The notes: generated by a model from the sequence alone, not told the origin. A DNA stretch of 64,000 bases from Polaromonas sp. (GCA_028292745.1 JAQGLT010000054.1:1-64000); one strand, 5' to 3'. Positions 7,485 to 15,161 are shown, counted from the first letter of the stretch. Program-made: numbers and translations.

Positions 7485-8777
7485 TTACTTGCCGACGGCC
7501 AGGTTGGCCTGGACGTTCACGCTTTGCTGGACCAGCGAGGAAATGCCGCTGTTCTGGCTCGCCACCATGACGCCGGCGGCCGACTGGCCGACGCTGACCA
7601 TGCTGTTGGCCATGCTGAACGATCCAGCATTGACATTGTTGGTGCCGCCCGCGCCGCCGGTGCCGCCCTGTCCGGCCCCGCCGGTGCCGCCCATCGCTGC
7701 ATTGGTGCCGCCGGTGCCGCCGGTGCCGCTGCCGCCGGTGCCGCTGCCACCGGAGCCGCCGTTGCCGGCGGTATTGTTGCCATTGCTGGCATTGCCGTTG
7801 GTGGCGTTGCCATTGGTTGCCGAGCCGCCTGCGCCGCCGGTGCCCAGGCCGGCCGTGCGTGTGCCGCCGCCGCCATTGCTGTCGGAAGCGCCGCCATCGC
7901 CGCCGCCGCCGCCCGCACCGGAGCTGCCGGCATTTGCCGCGCCGCTGCTACCGCCCACGCCGGCACCCGAACCGCCGCTGTTTGCAAGGGTGGCCGTGCC
8001 TGTGGTAGGTGGGCTGGAGTTGGAGCCCGATGCAGTGCTGGCCCCGGAAGTGGCGCCTGCGGTGCTGGCGCCCGAAGCGCCACCGCCGGCAGCACCTGAA
8101 CCAGCCGCTCCGGCCGGTCCGCCCACGCCACCGGCAGCGCCGTTGGCCGCAGAAATGCCGCCGCTGTTGGCGCCGGTCGCATCGCCGCCGTTTCCGCTGG
8201 CGCCCAGGCCCGCGGTGCTGCTGCCGTTCGTGGCGCTGCCGTGGGTGATGGCCCCGTTGGTGGCGCTGCCACCTATGGCGCCCACCGCGCCCGTGCCTGT
8301 AGCGCCAACGCCGCCCGCTCCGGTGCCCGAGGCAGTGCCGCCTGCGCCATTGCCGCCGGTGCCGCCATTGCCGGTGCCGCCTGCCGCCGTGCCGGTGTTA
8401 TAGGCCGTGTTGCCCAGGCCAGACACTGTATTGCCGCTGACCGCTCCCGTCAGCGTGCTGGTGGCGGTCGCACTTGAGGTATTGAAGGCACTCTGGAAGT
8501 TTCCGGTCGAGCCGTTGTTGATGGCTGCCGACCGGGCCGCGCTGGCCAGCGCGGCCCCCGAGCCCTTGTTGTTGCTGCTGTCGGTGTTGTCGGTGGCGGT
8601 GAGGGTGGTCGTGTTGGTCGTGGTGTTGGTGGTTGTGTTGGTGGTTGTGTTGGTTGTTGCGTTGGTGGTCGCATTCGTGTTGTCACCAATGCCCGATGAC
8701 TGGTCATTGTCAGCAAAAGCCGCACCGCTGAATCCCAGCATGACTGCAATGGCCGAAGCCACTAATGTCTTTTTCAT
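7485..8777 (-). CDS. Exported Asn/Thr- and Gly-rich repeat protein, putative fibre subunit
   Basis: The ATG at 8777 sits behind a strong AGGAGGT site and starts a classic signal peptide (MKKTLVASAIAVMLGFSGAA). The 430-residue product then has an (N-T-T-T)n tract, about 230 residues of Gly/Ala/Ser/Asn/Thr low complexity without Cys, and two related blocks of the type GGSATNGxxTxG. The last 45 residues are different: VSVGQSAAGVMVASQNSG, then SSLVQQSVNVQANL, resembling the small protein encoded next. Low-complexity composition with a Q/N-containing end is common in bacterial amyloid or matrix proteins. A near-consensus sigma-54 promoter lies 76 bases upstream. Function is inferred. Confidence 0.75.
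   Translation of the reverse strand: MKKTLVASAIAVMLGFSGAAFADNDQSSGIGDNTNATTNATTNTTTNTTTNTTTNTTTLTATDNTDSSNNKGSGAALASAARSAAINNGSTGNFQSAFNTSSATATSTLTGAVSGNTVSGLGNTAYNTGTAAGGTGNGGTGGNGAGGTASGTGAGGVGATGTGAVGAIGGSATNGAITHGSATNGSSTAGLGASGNGGDATGANSGGISAANGAAGGVGGPAGAAGSGAAGGGASGASTAGATSGASTASGSNSSPPTTGTATLANSGGSGAGVGGSSGAANAGSSGAGGGGGDGGASDSNGGGGTRTAGLGTGGAGGSATNGNATNGNASNGNNTAGNGGSGGSGTGGSGTGGTGGTNAAMGGTGGAGQGGTGGAGGTNNVNAGSFSMANSMVSVGQSAAGVMVASQNSGISSLVQQSVNVQANLAVGK
8590..8690 (-). repeat. 12-base tandem repeat encoding (Asn-Thr-Thr-Thr)n
   Basis: On the plus strand the unit approximates TTGGTGGTTGTG and recurs about six to seven times with small changes. It encodes the N-terminal Asn-Thr tract of the fibre-like protein. 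The period is a multiple of three, so copy-number change would alter length without shifting frame. Confidence 0.7.
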
Positions 8778-8852
8778 GAAACCTCCTGAAGTGGTTAACA
8801 AGGGTCTAACAGTCTTGGTTGAATTGCGTCACCGCAAATCGAAGCTCGCAAT

Positions 8853-8869
8853 AGCAACATCAGTGCCAA
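8853..8869 (-). promoter_or_regulatory. Sigma-54 (RpoN) promoter, -24/-12 type
   Basis: On the minus strand the sequence is TTGGCACTGATGTTGCT. It matches the RpoN consensus TGGCAC-N5-TTGCW exactly, with the required ten bases between the invariant GG and GC. It is oriented toward the fibre-like gene, giving an expected leader of about 65 bases. The regulator encoded at 10709 belongs to the sigma-54 activator class, which makes it the obvious candidate partner. Confidence 0.85.
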
Positions 8870-8937
8870 ACCCAGGCGCGGGTTTTAAAAAGCGAGGACC
8901 TCACTGGAGGGAGCAGTGCATTCGCGCGTTTGCACCA

Positions 8938-9245
8938 TGTGACCAAGCGCGAATGTTGTTGGTAACTGCGGAGCTGACTGTCACAGCTTTTAAACAGCAA
9001 AATAATTTTTCGCAATCGCGCCCCTGCCATTTTTTGCAGACCAGCCACCAGCGCCGTAGCGAAAAACCGCCGGAAAAGGCATCGGCGCATGCGTTTTTGT
9101 CACTGTCACAAATGTGTTACATAAGCCTGCAGCGGCTTTTTTACAGTCCTGTTCCTCATCATTGCCACGCGTGCCCGGTCTTCTTTGGATACTGTTATTT
9201 GCCTGAGCGAGGCAGCGCGGGCGCATGTGCATCAGCCATGTGACA
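8938..9245. promoter_or_regulatory. Cluster of TGTCACA/TGTGACA sites, candidate activator sites
   Basis: Between the divergent genes, related heptamers occur at 8938 (TGTGACC), 8979 (TGTCACA), 9098 (TGTCACT), 9104 (TGTCACA), 9113 (TGTGTTACA) and 9239 (TGTGACA). The pair at 9104 and 9113 forms an imperfect palindrome, TGTCACAAATGTGTTACA. They lie roughly 70-380 bases upstream of the sigma-54 promoter, the usual range for enhancer sites. Binding by the adjacent VpsR-like regulator is inference. Confidence 0.4.
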
Positions 9246-9385
9246 GCCATTTTTCCTTGAACGAGCAGCAGCCGCAATTACCTTTTTTTGCAAGTAATCA
9301 CTTGCTCTTTATGAAGGCGCCGGCCTACGCTATGCAAGAGCAAAACGCCACTCACATGATGCGGTGGCACGGAAAAGGGAGTGTC

Positions 9386-10696
9386 ATGAAAACATTTACC
9401 GAAAACAGTCGTCTAGCCCTTCTTGCCTGCTCGACGCTGGCCTTGACCACGGCGACGCATGCGCAAGGCGTGCCCGCAGCAGGAAATGAAAGCGCGGCCC
9501 GCATTGAACAGATGCAGCAGCAGCTGAGCGAGCAAGCCCGCCAGATCGAGACGCTGCGGCAGGCAGTGGCCGAGCAAGAAACGCGTCACCGGGAGCTGCA
9601 GCGCTCGCTCGCACAGGAAACGCGTTCTGTTGCCCCCCAGGGTACGGCGCCGGGCGCCTCGGCGCAGGCTGCAGGCGTTGCCGCCGATACCAGTCAGCGC
9701 CCTGTCCAGGTGGGGAGCGCGCCGCCTCAGGACGTTCAGCCGCCGCCGGTCGCGCCCTTGTTCGATCAGCCCGGCATCCTGACCCCCAAGGGAAAGTTCG
9801 TGCTGGAGCCGTCGCTGCAATATGCCTACTCGTCAAGCAACCGGGTGGCGCTGGTGGGCTACACCATCATTCCGGCGCTGCTGATTGGCCTGGTTGACAT
9901 ACGCGAGGTCAAGCGCAATACCGTCACCGGCGCATTGACAACACGTTATGGATTGAGCAACCGGCTCGAACTCGAAGCCCGGCTGCCTTATGTGTACCGC
10001 TCAGACGCCACCATCAGCCGGGAAATCTTCACCGGATCGGCTTCGGACAATGCCTTCAACAACAGTGGCCGGCACATGGGCGATATTGAGCTGGCAGCGC
10101 GTTACCAGCTCAACGAAGGGGGGCCGAATCGGCCGTACTTTCTCGGTTCCCTGCGCTTCAAGTCGCGTACCGGCAAAGACCCCTTCGAAGTGGTGACGGA
10201 CTGCACGACGCGCTGCATCGGGAACACCACGGGAACCGGCTTGCCGCTGAGCCTGCCAACCGGGTCCGGGTTTTATTCACTGCAGCCCGGCGTGACCTGG
10301 CTGTTCCCGTCCGACCCGGCCGTTTTCTTCGGCGGCTTCAGCTACACCCATAATTTCCGGCGCAGCGATGTGAGCCGGCAGGTGCTCAACGGCGAGCAGG
10401 AGGCCATCGGCACCGTGGAGCCCGGTGGCATTGTCGGCGTCAATTTCGGCATGGGGCTGGCGCTCAATGAGCGGTCCTCGCTGAGCATGGGCGTTGACCT
10501 GAACTCGGTGGGGCGCACACGCCAGAATGGTGAACCGGTGCGCGGCTCGGTGCGGACCCAGCTGGCCAGCCTGCTGATGGGCTACTCCTACCGCTACAGT
10601 GACAAGACCACTTTCAGCGTCACGGTAGGGGCAGGGTTGACACGGGACACCCCCGACCTGACGCTGACTTTAAAGGTGCCCATGTCCATGTTCTAA
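9386..10696 (+). CDS. Coiled-coil plus beta-barrel outer-membrane protein (FapF-like)
   Basis: The start at 9386 follows GGGAG and gives a signal peptide (MKTFTENSRLALLACSTLAL, cleavage near THAQ); the longer frame adds 67 unlikely residues. The 436-residue product then has a heptad-type coiled coil (about 33-78, IEQMQQQLSEQARQIETLRQ), a Pro/Gln/Ala linker, and a barrel with alternating aromatic strands ending in Phe. The barrel resembles the Phenol_MetA_deg/FapF fold (EPSLQYAYSSSNR, YGLSNRLELEARLPYVYR). FapF, the Fap amyloid secretion channel, has the same coiled-coil then barrel plan and similar length. Export of the divergent operon's products is inferred. Confidence 0.75.
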   Translation: MKTFTENSRLALLACSTLALTTATHAQGVPAAGNESAARIEQMQQQLSEQARQIETLRQAVAEQETRHRELQRSLAQETRSVAPQGTAPGASAQAAGVAADTSQRPVQVGSAPPQDVQPPPVAPLFDQPGILTPKGKFVLEPSLQYAYSSSNRVALVGYTIIPALLIGLVDIREVKRNTVTGALTTRYGLSNRLELEARLPYVYRSDATISREIFTGSASDNAFNNSGRHMGDIELAARYQLNEGGPNRPYFLGSLRFKSRTGKDPFEVVTDCTTRCIGNTTGTGLPLSLPTGSGFYSLQPGVTWLFPSDPAVFFGGFSYTHNFRRSDVSRQVLNGEQEAIGTVEPGGIVGVNFGMGLALNERSSLSMGVDLNSVGRTRQNGEPVRGSVRTQLASLLMGYSYRYSDKTTFSVTVGAGLTRDTPDLTLTLKVPMSMF

Positions 10697-10708
10697 CAGG
10701 GGCGAAAA

Positions 10709-12049
10709 TTGAAAAAAGCCCTGTGTGTCAGCCTGCAGGACGCCTCCCTGGATGTCATCAACCACCTGCGCGGCCAAGCGTGGGAGGTAGTGCATGCTTT
10801 TGACCTGCAGGAAGCCCAACGCCTTCAAGCGAGCCAGGCGGTGCAGGTCGGCGTGCTGCTGATCGGAGACATGACGGCCGATGGGCTGGATGCGCTCGAA
10901 GCGTTCCTGCGGCAGTCCTTGGGGGTGGAATGGGTGGGGGTCTTTTCGCCCCCCGCCCTTGACGCGCCCCTATTGCGCGAGTTGGTGCTCAACTGCTTTT
11001 TCGACTACCACACCCAACCGGTTGACTGGCGCGTATTGGACCTGACGCTGGGCCATGCCTTTCGCCGCAGCCAGCTGCGCGGACGCGCCAGCCTGCCGCT
11101 GCCGGTTATCAACAGCATGGGCATGGTGGGCGCCAGCGCGGCCATCGCCAACCTGCGCCAGCAGATCCGCAAGGTGGCCCGCAGTGAAGCCCCGGTGCTC
11201 ATCGGCGGGGAGAGCGGAAGCGGCAAGGAACTGGCGGCACGCGCCATTCACCAGTGCTCGTGCCGCGCCGCCGGGCCCTTCATCGCGGTCAACTGCGGTG
11301 CGATTGCCCCGTCACTGATACAAACAGAGCTGTTCGGCCATGAACGCGGCTCCTTCACCGGCGCCATGGCGAACAAACAGGGCTTGATCGAGTCGGCCAA
11401 CGGCGGCACGCTCTTTCTGGACGAAATCACCGACCTGCCGCTTGAACTGCAGACCAATCTCCTGCGATTTTTGCAGGAGCACACCATTCACCGCGTGGGC
11501 TCCGTCCGAAGCCTGCAGGTCAACGCCCGCGTCATTGCCGCGTCGCATCTGGACCTGTCAACGGCGGTGGCCACCGGCCGGTTCCGGGAAGACCTTTTTT
11601 ATCGGCTGAACGTGTTGCCTATGACGGTGCCTTCCCTGCGCGAACGGCGCCCTGACATTCCCATGCTGGCCCAGCACTTTCTGCAGGTTTGCCGCAATGA
11701 CAGGCGACTGCGGCCGGTAGAGGGCTTCAGCCGGCATGCCCTGGCCGCCATGATGGCGCATGACTGGCCTGGCAATGTGCGTGAGCTCTACAACCGGGTC
11801 CAGCGCGCCGTCGTCATGACGGACCAGCGCCTGATCACGCCCGGCGATCTTGGGTTTGCCATGAAAAGCGGCACCGCAGGCCCCGACCTCGACGCCATAC
11901 GCACCTTGGCAGAGCGCGATGCGATTTCGATGACGCTCGGACGCGTTGATCGCAACATCACCCACGCGGCGCGCGAGCTGGGCATTTCGCGCATGACGCT
12001 GTACCGGCTGATGGACAAGCATGGCCTGGCGCAGCGCGTTCATCAGTAA
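10709..12049 (+). CDS. VpsR-like sigma-54-dependent activator
   Basis: The gene starts at a TTG behind AGGGG, 12 bases after the barrel gene, and is probably co-transcribed with it. The 446-residue product has an N-terminal VpsR-type receiver-like domain lacking a clear phosphoacceptor Asp but with the hallmark FFDYHTQPVD (97-106). The AAA+ domain has Walker A GESGSGKE (167-174), Walker B GGTLFLDEI, and a Fis-type helix-turn-helix (ITHAARELGISRMTLYRLM). The sigma-54 contact loop reads GSFTGA (214-219) instead of GAFTGA. VpsR of Vibrio cholerae controls biofilm genes and responds to c-di-GMP; the adjacent RpoN promoter suggests this protein controls the fibre operon. Confidence 0.85.
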   Translation: MKKALCVSLQDASLDVINHLRGQAWEVVHAFDLQEAQRLQASQAVQVGVLLIGDMTADGLDALEAFLRQSLGVEWVGVFSPPALDAPLLRELVLNCFFDYHTQPVDWRVLDLTLGHAFRRSQLRGRASLPLPVINSMGMVGASAAIANLRQQIRKVARSEAPVLIGGESGSGKELAARAIHQCSCRAAGPFIAVNCGAIAPSLIQTELFGHERGSFTGAMANKQGLIESANGGTLFLDEITDLPLELQTNLLRFLQEHTIHRVGSVRSLQVNARVIAASHLDLSTAVATGRFREDLFYRLNVLPMTVPSLRERRPDIPMLAQHFLQVCRNDRRLRPVEGFSRHALAAMMAHDWPGNVRELYNRVQRAVVMTDQRLITPGDLGFAMKSGTAGPDLDAIRTLAERDAISMTLGRVDRNITHAARELGISRMTLYRLMDKHGLAQRVHQ

Positions 12050-12093
12050 AGAGGCATCGCGGCCCGCCAGCCGCACAGCAGCGGTCGTAAAAA

Positions 12094-12132
12094 GAAAAAG
12101 CCCCGCAAGCACTTGACCTGCGGGGCTTTTCA
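12094..12132 (+). terminator. Rho-independent terminator after the VpsR-like gene
   Basis: A perfect 12-base inverted repeat (AAAAGCCCCGCA / TGCGGGGCTTTT) flanks an 11-base loop and ends in a short T run, 45 bases after the regulator stop codon. The A-rich 5' side makes it potentially bidirectional. Confidence 0.9.
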
Positions 12133-12544
12133 GATAGGCACGATTGAAAGATGGCTGGAAACCCGCATGGATACTGGGTTCCAGTTTAAAAAAGACTGTT
12201 GTGTTCCCCCGTTTGTTCCCCGCTTTAATGTTGCTACCCCCTTTTTCAGCTTTTTAGAGGCTCTGCGGTTTCAGTTCAACACTGGTGGCAGGCTACCGAA
12301 AGAATATTGCGCTGTTGCACCCAAGCTACCAACAATGCCTCATTGAGTTGTTATTCGTCCGGGTGTTCCCTTTCCACCTTAGAGAGGGTGGCTTGTGCCC
12401 GGTTTATGCGCCGCTCCTTGAACTCTGTATCTATAAGGCTGGTAGGGTAGACGTTAAGCATTCGTATTAAAAACAACAGCAATTAGCCATAGACTGCCTG
12501 CGCGTGCGATTTTCCCGGATCTGAAGGTTATTGCCCTGAGCGCT
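12133..12544. other. Gene-poor left flank of the island, with GGGGAACA-type sites
   Basis: No convincing gene is present; the short frames here have no recognisable features. Two copies of TGTTCCCC start 12 bases apart at 12202 and 12214. The same octamer recurs in the integrase remnant region near 15.0 kb. The DNA is visibly AT-richer than the neighbouring genes. Confidence 0.5.
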
Positions 12545-14227
12545 TTGGCGCTCTGCTGTCATGATGTTGCCCGATACCTCGACAGGCACGCTTTTTTGAC
12601 TATCACTTATAACTTCTCACTGGTCTTGACCTCCATCATGGTGGCAGTTTTGGCCTCCTATACAGCGCTACACCTGGCCTCCCGCGTTTCAGTCTCACGC
12701 GGCAAGCTGGCATCAATGGCATGGCTGGTAGGCGGCGCCTTGAGCATGGGCACTGGCATCTGGTCCATGCATTTCGTGGGAATGCTGGGTTCGAGCATTG
12801 GTATTCCAATGGCTTATGGGCCTTGGTGGACGCTGCTGTCGCTGATGATTGCGGTCACCATTTCCGGGTTTGCGCTCTTTTTTGTACGCAAGGAAAAGCT
12901 GAACCATCTCAGCTTGGCCATTGGCGGAGTCGTCATGGGAGGCGGGATTGCCTCGATGCATTACGCCGGGATGATGGCCATGCAGATCAGCCCAGCCATT
13001 GGTTTTGATCCTGTCCTGGTCGCTGTGTCGATACTGATTGCGGTTCTGGCCTCGTTCGTTGCGCTGAAGCTGTTCGTCCTGCTGCGCTCCTCAGCCATCA
13101 CGCATCCCTTGGTCAAGCGCGGAGCCAGCGCACTGGTGATGGGCGTGGCCATTGCGGGGATGCACTACACCGGCATGGCCGCAGCCCGGTTTGCGCCGGG
13201 TAGCATCTGCACGACGCCCGGTGAAGATGTGAACAATGCATGGCTTGCCAGTGCGATTGCCGTCTTCACGCTCTTGATCCTTGCAATCGCGCTGATCACA
13301 TCTCTATATGACGCACATCTGACGAGCCGTGCCGGGCTGCATAACGAGCATCTTGTGCAGGCCAATGAAAAGCTGCGCCTGGAGTCGCTCCAGCTCGAGC
13401 AAGCCAATGGGCAGATACGCCAGCAGTCCGATCACCTTGTAGCAATGAATACGCAACTGGAAGCCAGCGTATTCAAACGCACCGAGCAACTCCAGGAGAC
13501 CGTTCGGGAGCTCGAAGCGTTCTCTCAAGCGGTGGCGCATGATCTGCGCGGCCCGATCAGTAGTATTGGAGGCTTTTGCGGCCTGCTTGGAAAGCCTGCC
13601 GCAGGCACGCTTTCCGACAAGGGCCTTCATTACGTGGCGAGGATAAGGGACAACTCCAAAAAGATGGCAGACCTCATCGAAGCATTGCGGTCGCTCACGC
13701 ACCTTTCGCAGATCGCTCTCAAGCATGAACAGGTCGATTTGAGCAGGCTGGCGCAAGAGGCATTTGAGGACTGCCGTATGCAGCATCCTGGGCGCATGGT
13801 GCACAGCTCTGTGCAGGCGGCGATGCAATGTGTGGGAGATGAACGCCTGCTTCGCCTAGTGCTGGTGAACTTGATAGGCAACGCCTGGAAGTTTTCTTCC
13901 AGGCAGGCCGATGCCACAGTTGAGGTCGGGATGAAGCCGGGGCCGAACGGACAGGCAATTTTCTTTGTCAGGGACAATGGCGCAGGGTTCGATATGGCGT
14001 ACGCCGACAAGCTGTTTGGCTCTTTCCAGCGCCTGCACAGCCCGTCTGAATTCGAGGGTACGGGCATTGGCTTGGCAACGGTGCGCCGAATCATTTTGCG
14101 GCATGAAGGGCGGATCTGGGCCGAAGCGGCGCTAGAAGAAGGTGCCAGCTTTTACTTTACCCTCTGGGAGGCAGCAGGAGGCGCGCAAGCCGGGCAAAAA
14201 GGGGTTGAGCTTAAGCTTACGTCTTAA
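12545..14227 (+). CDS. MHYT-domain sensor histidine kinase
   Basis: The membrane part has seven hydrophobic segments with three MHYT-type motifs (SMHFVGM, SMHYAGM, GMHYTGM), proposed in this family to bind copper and sense a diatomic gas. A coiled coil (about 260-325) leads to a HisKA domain with the H-box AHDLRGP and a HATPase domain (NLIGNAWKFSS, DNGAGFD, GTGIGLATV). There is no receiver domain and no response regulator nearby. The start is uncertain: the frame opens at a TTG at 12545, and another TTG at 12596 (LTITYNFSLVL) fits the family start better. It lies between remnants of a decayed island, so acquisition by transfer is plausible. Confidence 0.85.
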   Translation: MALCCHDVARYLDRHAFLTITYNFSLVLTSIMVAVLASYTALHLASRVSVSRGKLASMAWLVGGALSMGTGIWSMHFVGMLGSSIGIPMAYGPWWTLLSLMIAVTISGFALFFVRKEKLNHLSLAIGGVVMGGGIASMHYAGMMAMQISPAIGFDPVLVAVSILIAVLASFVALKLFVLLRSSAITHPLVKRGASALVMGVAIAGMHYTGMAAARFAPGSICTTPGEDVNNAWLASAIAVFTLLILAIALITSLYDAHLTSRAGLHNEHLVQANEKLRLESLQLEQANGQIRQQSDHLVAMNTQLEASVFKRTEQLQETVRELEAFSQAVAHDLRGPISSIGGFCGLLGKPAAGTLSDKGLHYVARIRDNSKKMADLIEALRSLTHLSQIALKHEQVDLSRLAQEAFEDCRMQHPGRMVHSSVQAAMQCVGDERLLRLVLVNLIGNAWKFSSRQADATVEVGMKPGPNGQAIFFVRDNGAGFDMAYADKLFGSFQRLHSPSEFEGTGIGLATVRRIILRHEGRIWAEAALEEGASFYFTLWEAAGGAQAGQKGVELKLTS

Positions 14228-14379
14228 AAAAGCTATGGAATCAAGCCTGACGAGATTGCACGCTGAATACTCACAAGGAGGAGTGAGCGACTGTTGGCTA
14301 CTTGTTCAGTTGCTTACAGCCTTGCGTCATGGTTGAGCTTAAAGACTGCTAAATTTCTTCTTGGCATTGCGAATCTCTG

Positions 14380-14404
14380 TGGAGTTGACCCGTTTCTACG
14401 GACA
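14380..14404 (-). repeat. Probable IS3-family terminal inverted repeat
   Basis: Just beyond the 3' end of the IS3 transposase fragment, the minus strand reads TGTCCGTAGAAACGGGTCAA, a typical IS3-group end beginning with TGT. The opposite end is missing, consistent with a truncated element. Confidence 0.55.
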
Positions 14405-14416
14405 CTATGAGCTTGC

Positions 14417-14738
14417 TCATTGAAGCTCAAGGATTATCTGGGTTTCGGGGTTGATGGTGTTGTCGTGATGTTTTCCTTCAAAGTTATTGGGCGAGAGGTA
14501 GCCCAAAGCCGAGTGGCGCCGATGCGGGTTGTACCAGCTCTCGATCCAGGTGAATACGGCCAGGCGTGCCTCGGTCTTGGTTCTCCAGGTGCGCCGGGCA
14601 ATAAGTTCGCACTCCAAAGTCGCAAAGAAGCTCTCCGCCATAGCGTTGTCATAGGCATCTCCCGCCGTGCCCATGGAAGGGCGGACGCCCATTTCCTTGC
14701 ATCGGTTGACAAAGGTAATGCTGGTGTACTGGGCGGAT
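14417..14738 (-). pseudogene. IS3-family transposase (OrfB), C-terminal fragment
   Basis: The frame encodes the last part of an rve-type integrase core. It begins abruptly at QYTSITFVNRCKEMGVRPSM and continues with GDAYDNAMAESFFATLECEL and YNPHRRHSALGYLSPNNFE. The upstream two thirds of OrfB, with two of the DDE residues, and OrfA are missing. The frame nominally extends to 14758, but the extra residues come from the neighbouring IS30 sequence. It cannot encode an active transposase. Confidence 0.88.
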
Positions 14739-14882
14739 TCAACCGGTCGTCGCAACACATGGTTGTTGGACAGATTGCAGGACCTCGTTCAGGGCTTCGA
14801 CCGGCGTCCTCCAGCCGAGCGTTTTGCGCGGTCTGGTGTTCAGCGTATAGGCCACAGCCTTGAGCTTTTCCACCTTGCGGGA
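14739..14882 (-). pseudogene. IS30-family transposase, C-terminal fragment
   Basis: A frame separate from the IS3 one encodes VEKLKAVAYTLNTRPRKTLG, then WRTPVEALNEVLQSV and a final VATTG before a TGA at 14739-14741. The string LNTRPRKTLGW-TP is the typical end of IS30 transposases. The rest of the gene is absent. The stop codon lies within a few bases of the IS3 fragment, so the two elements abut almost exactly. Confidence 0.75.
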
Positions 14883-14884
14883 CA

Positions 14885-14992
14885 TTAGCCTGCCGGGCTG
14901 ACTTCAAGGTAAAGCCCACCTGAGCAGGCCAGTCGTTCCAGCTTTTTTCCAGGTGGGCACGTCGCATTCTTGCATTCGGCATTGGTCAGCAT
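14885..14992 (-). pseudogene. Tyrosine integrase (DUF4102 type), N-terminal stub
   Basis: From the ATG at 14992 the frame reads MLTNAECKNATCPPGKK followed by GGLYLEVSPAG and then a stop. This matches the arm-binding N-terminus of prophage and island integrases (NAKxPxGKK...GGLYLEVxPxGSK), and it ends where the catalytic part should follow. It points away from the nearby tRNA-Met, as expected for an integrase of an element inserted at the tRNA 3' end. The truncation coincides with the IS30 fragment. Confidence 0.7.
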
Positions 14993-14993
14993 G

Positions 14994-15093
14994 GGGGAAC
15001 AACTCCAGGCGATAGGGGAACGGAAAACAGGGGTTGCCGCTGGGAATGAGGGAACAACTACCCCAAAACCCGGCTTACCTCCACTTGTTCCCC
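14994..15093. repeat. GGGGAACA-type direct and inverted sites
   Basis: Octamers matching GGGGAACA or its complement occur at 14994, 15015 (GGGGAACG), 15049 (AGGGAACA) and 15086 (inverted). Two more lie at 12202 and 12214. The contexts at 12212 (TTTGTTCCCCGCTTT) and 15084 (CTTGTTCCCCGTTTT) are similar. They may be integrase arm-type sites marking the ends of the former island; this is inference. Confidence 0.4.
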
Positions 15094-15161
15094 GTTTTGA
15101 TATGCAAGTCAATGTCGCGCTTTGTCCGCTAATGCAACGTAGCGACTGATTCGCCAATGAA

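Larger units (their letters stand above)
8778..9385. other. Divergent control region between fibre operon and barrel gene
   Basis: This 608-base region has no supported coding sequence. It holds the sigma-54 promoter facing left, the heptamer cluster, and a weaker -24/-12-like element facing right at 9321-9336 (CGGCCTACGCTATGCA) with GG and GC ten bases apart. It is AT-richer than the flanking genes. Confidence 0.65.

Noticed and set aside
7357..8403. Long plus-strand Pro/Val-rich reading frame opposite the fibre-like gene
   Set aside because: It is the antisense shadow of the Gly-rich repeats (Gly codons read as Pro), has no signal peptide or ribosome binding site and no domain.
7485..8690. 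Possible CRISPR-like array, because of many short G+C-rich repeats
   Set aside because: The units are irregular, lack unique spacers of constant length and are coding repeats.
8407..9243. Plus-strand 278-codon frame across the control region
   Set aside because: Its first part is antisense to the fibre-like gene and the rest covers the RpoN promoter region; composition is not protein-like.
9362..9386. TGGCACG just before the barrel gene start as a sigma-54 -24 element
   Set aside because: There is no GC dinucleotide ten bases downstream of its GG and it lies at the ribosome binding site, too close to the start codon.
12113..12470. Two short frames in the region after the VpsR-like gene
   Set aside because: They begin within a terminator or in AT-rich flank sequence and show no family resemblance or convincing ribosome binding site.
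12133..12544. Search for a duplicated 3' end of tRNA-Met marking the far island boundary
   Set aside because: No copy of the tRNA T-arm or acceptor end was found by eye; only the GGGGAACA octamers match.
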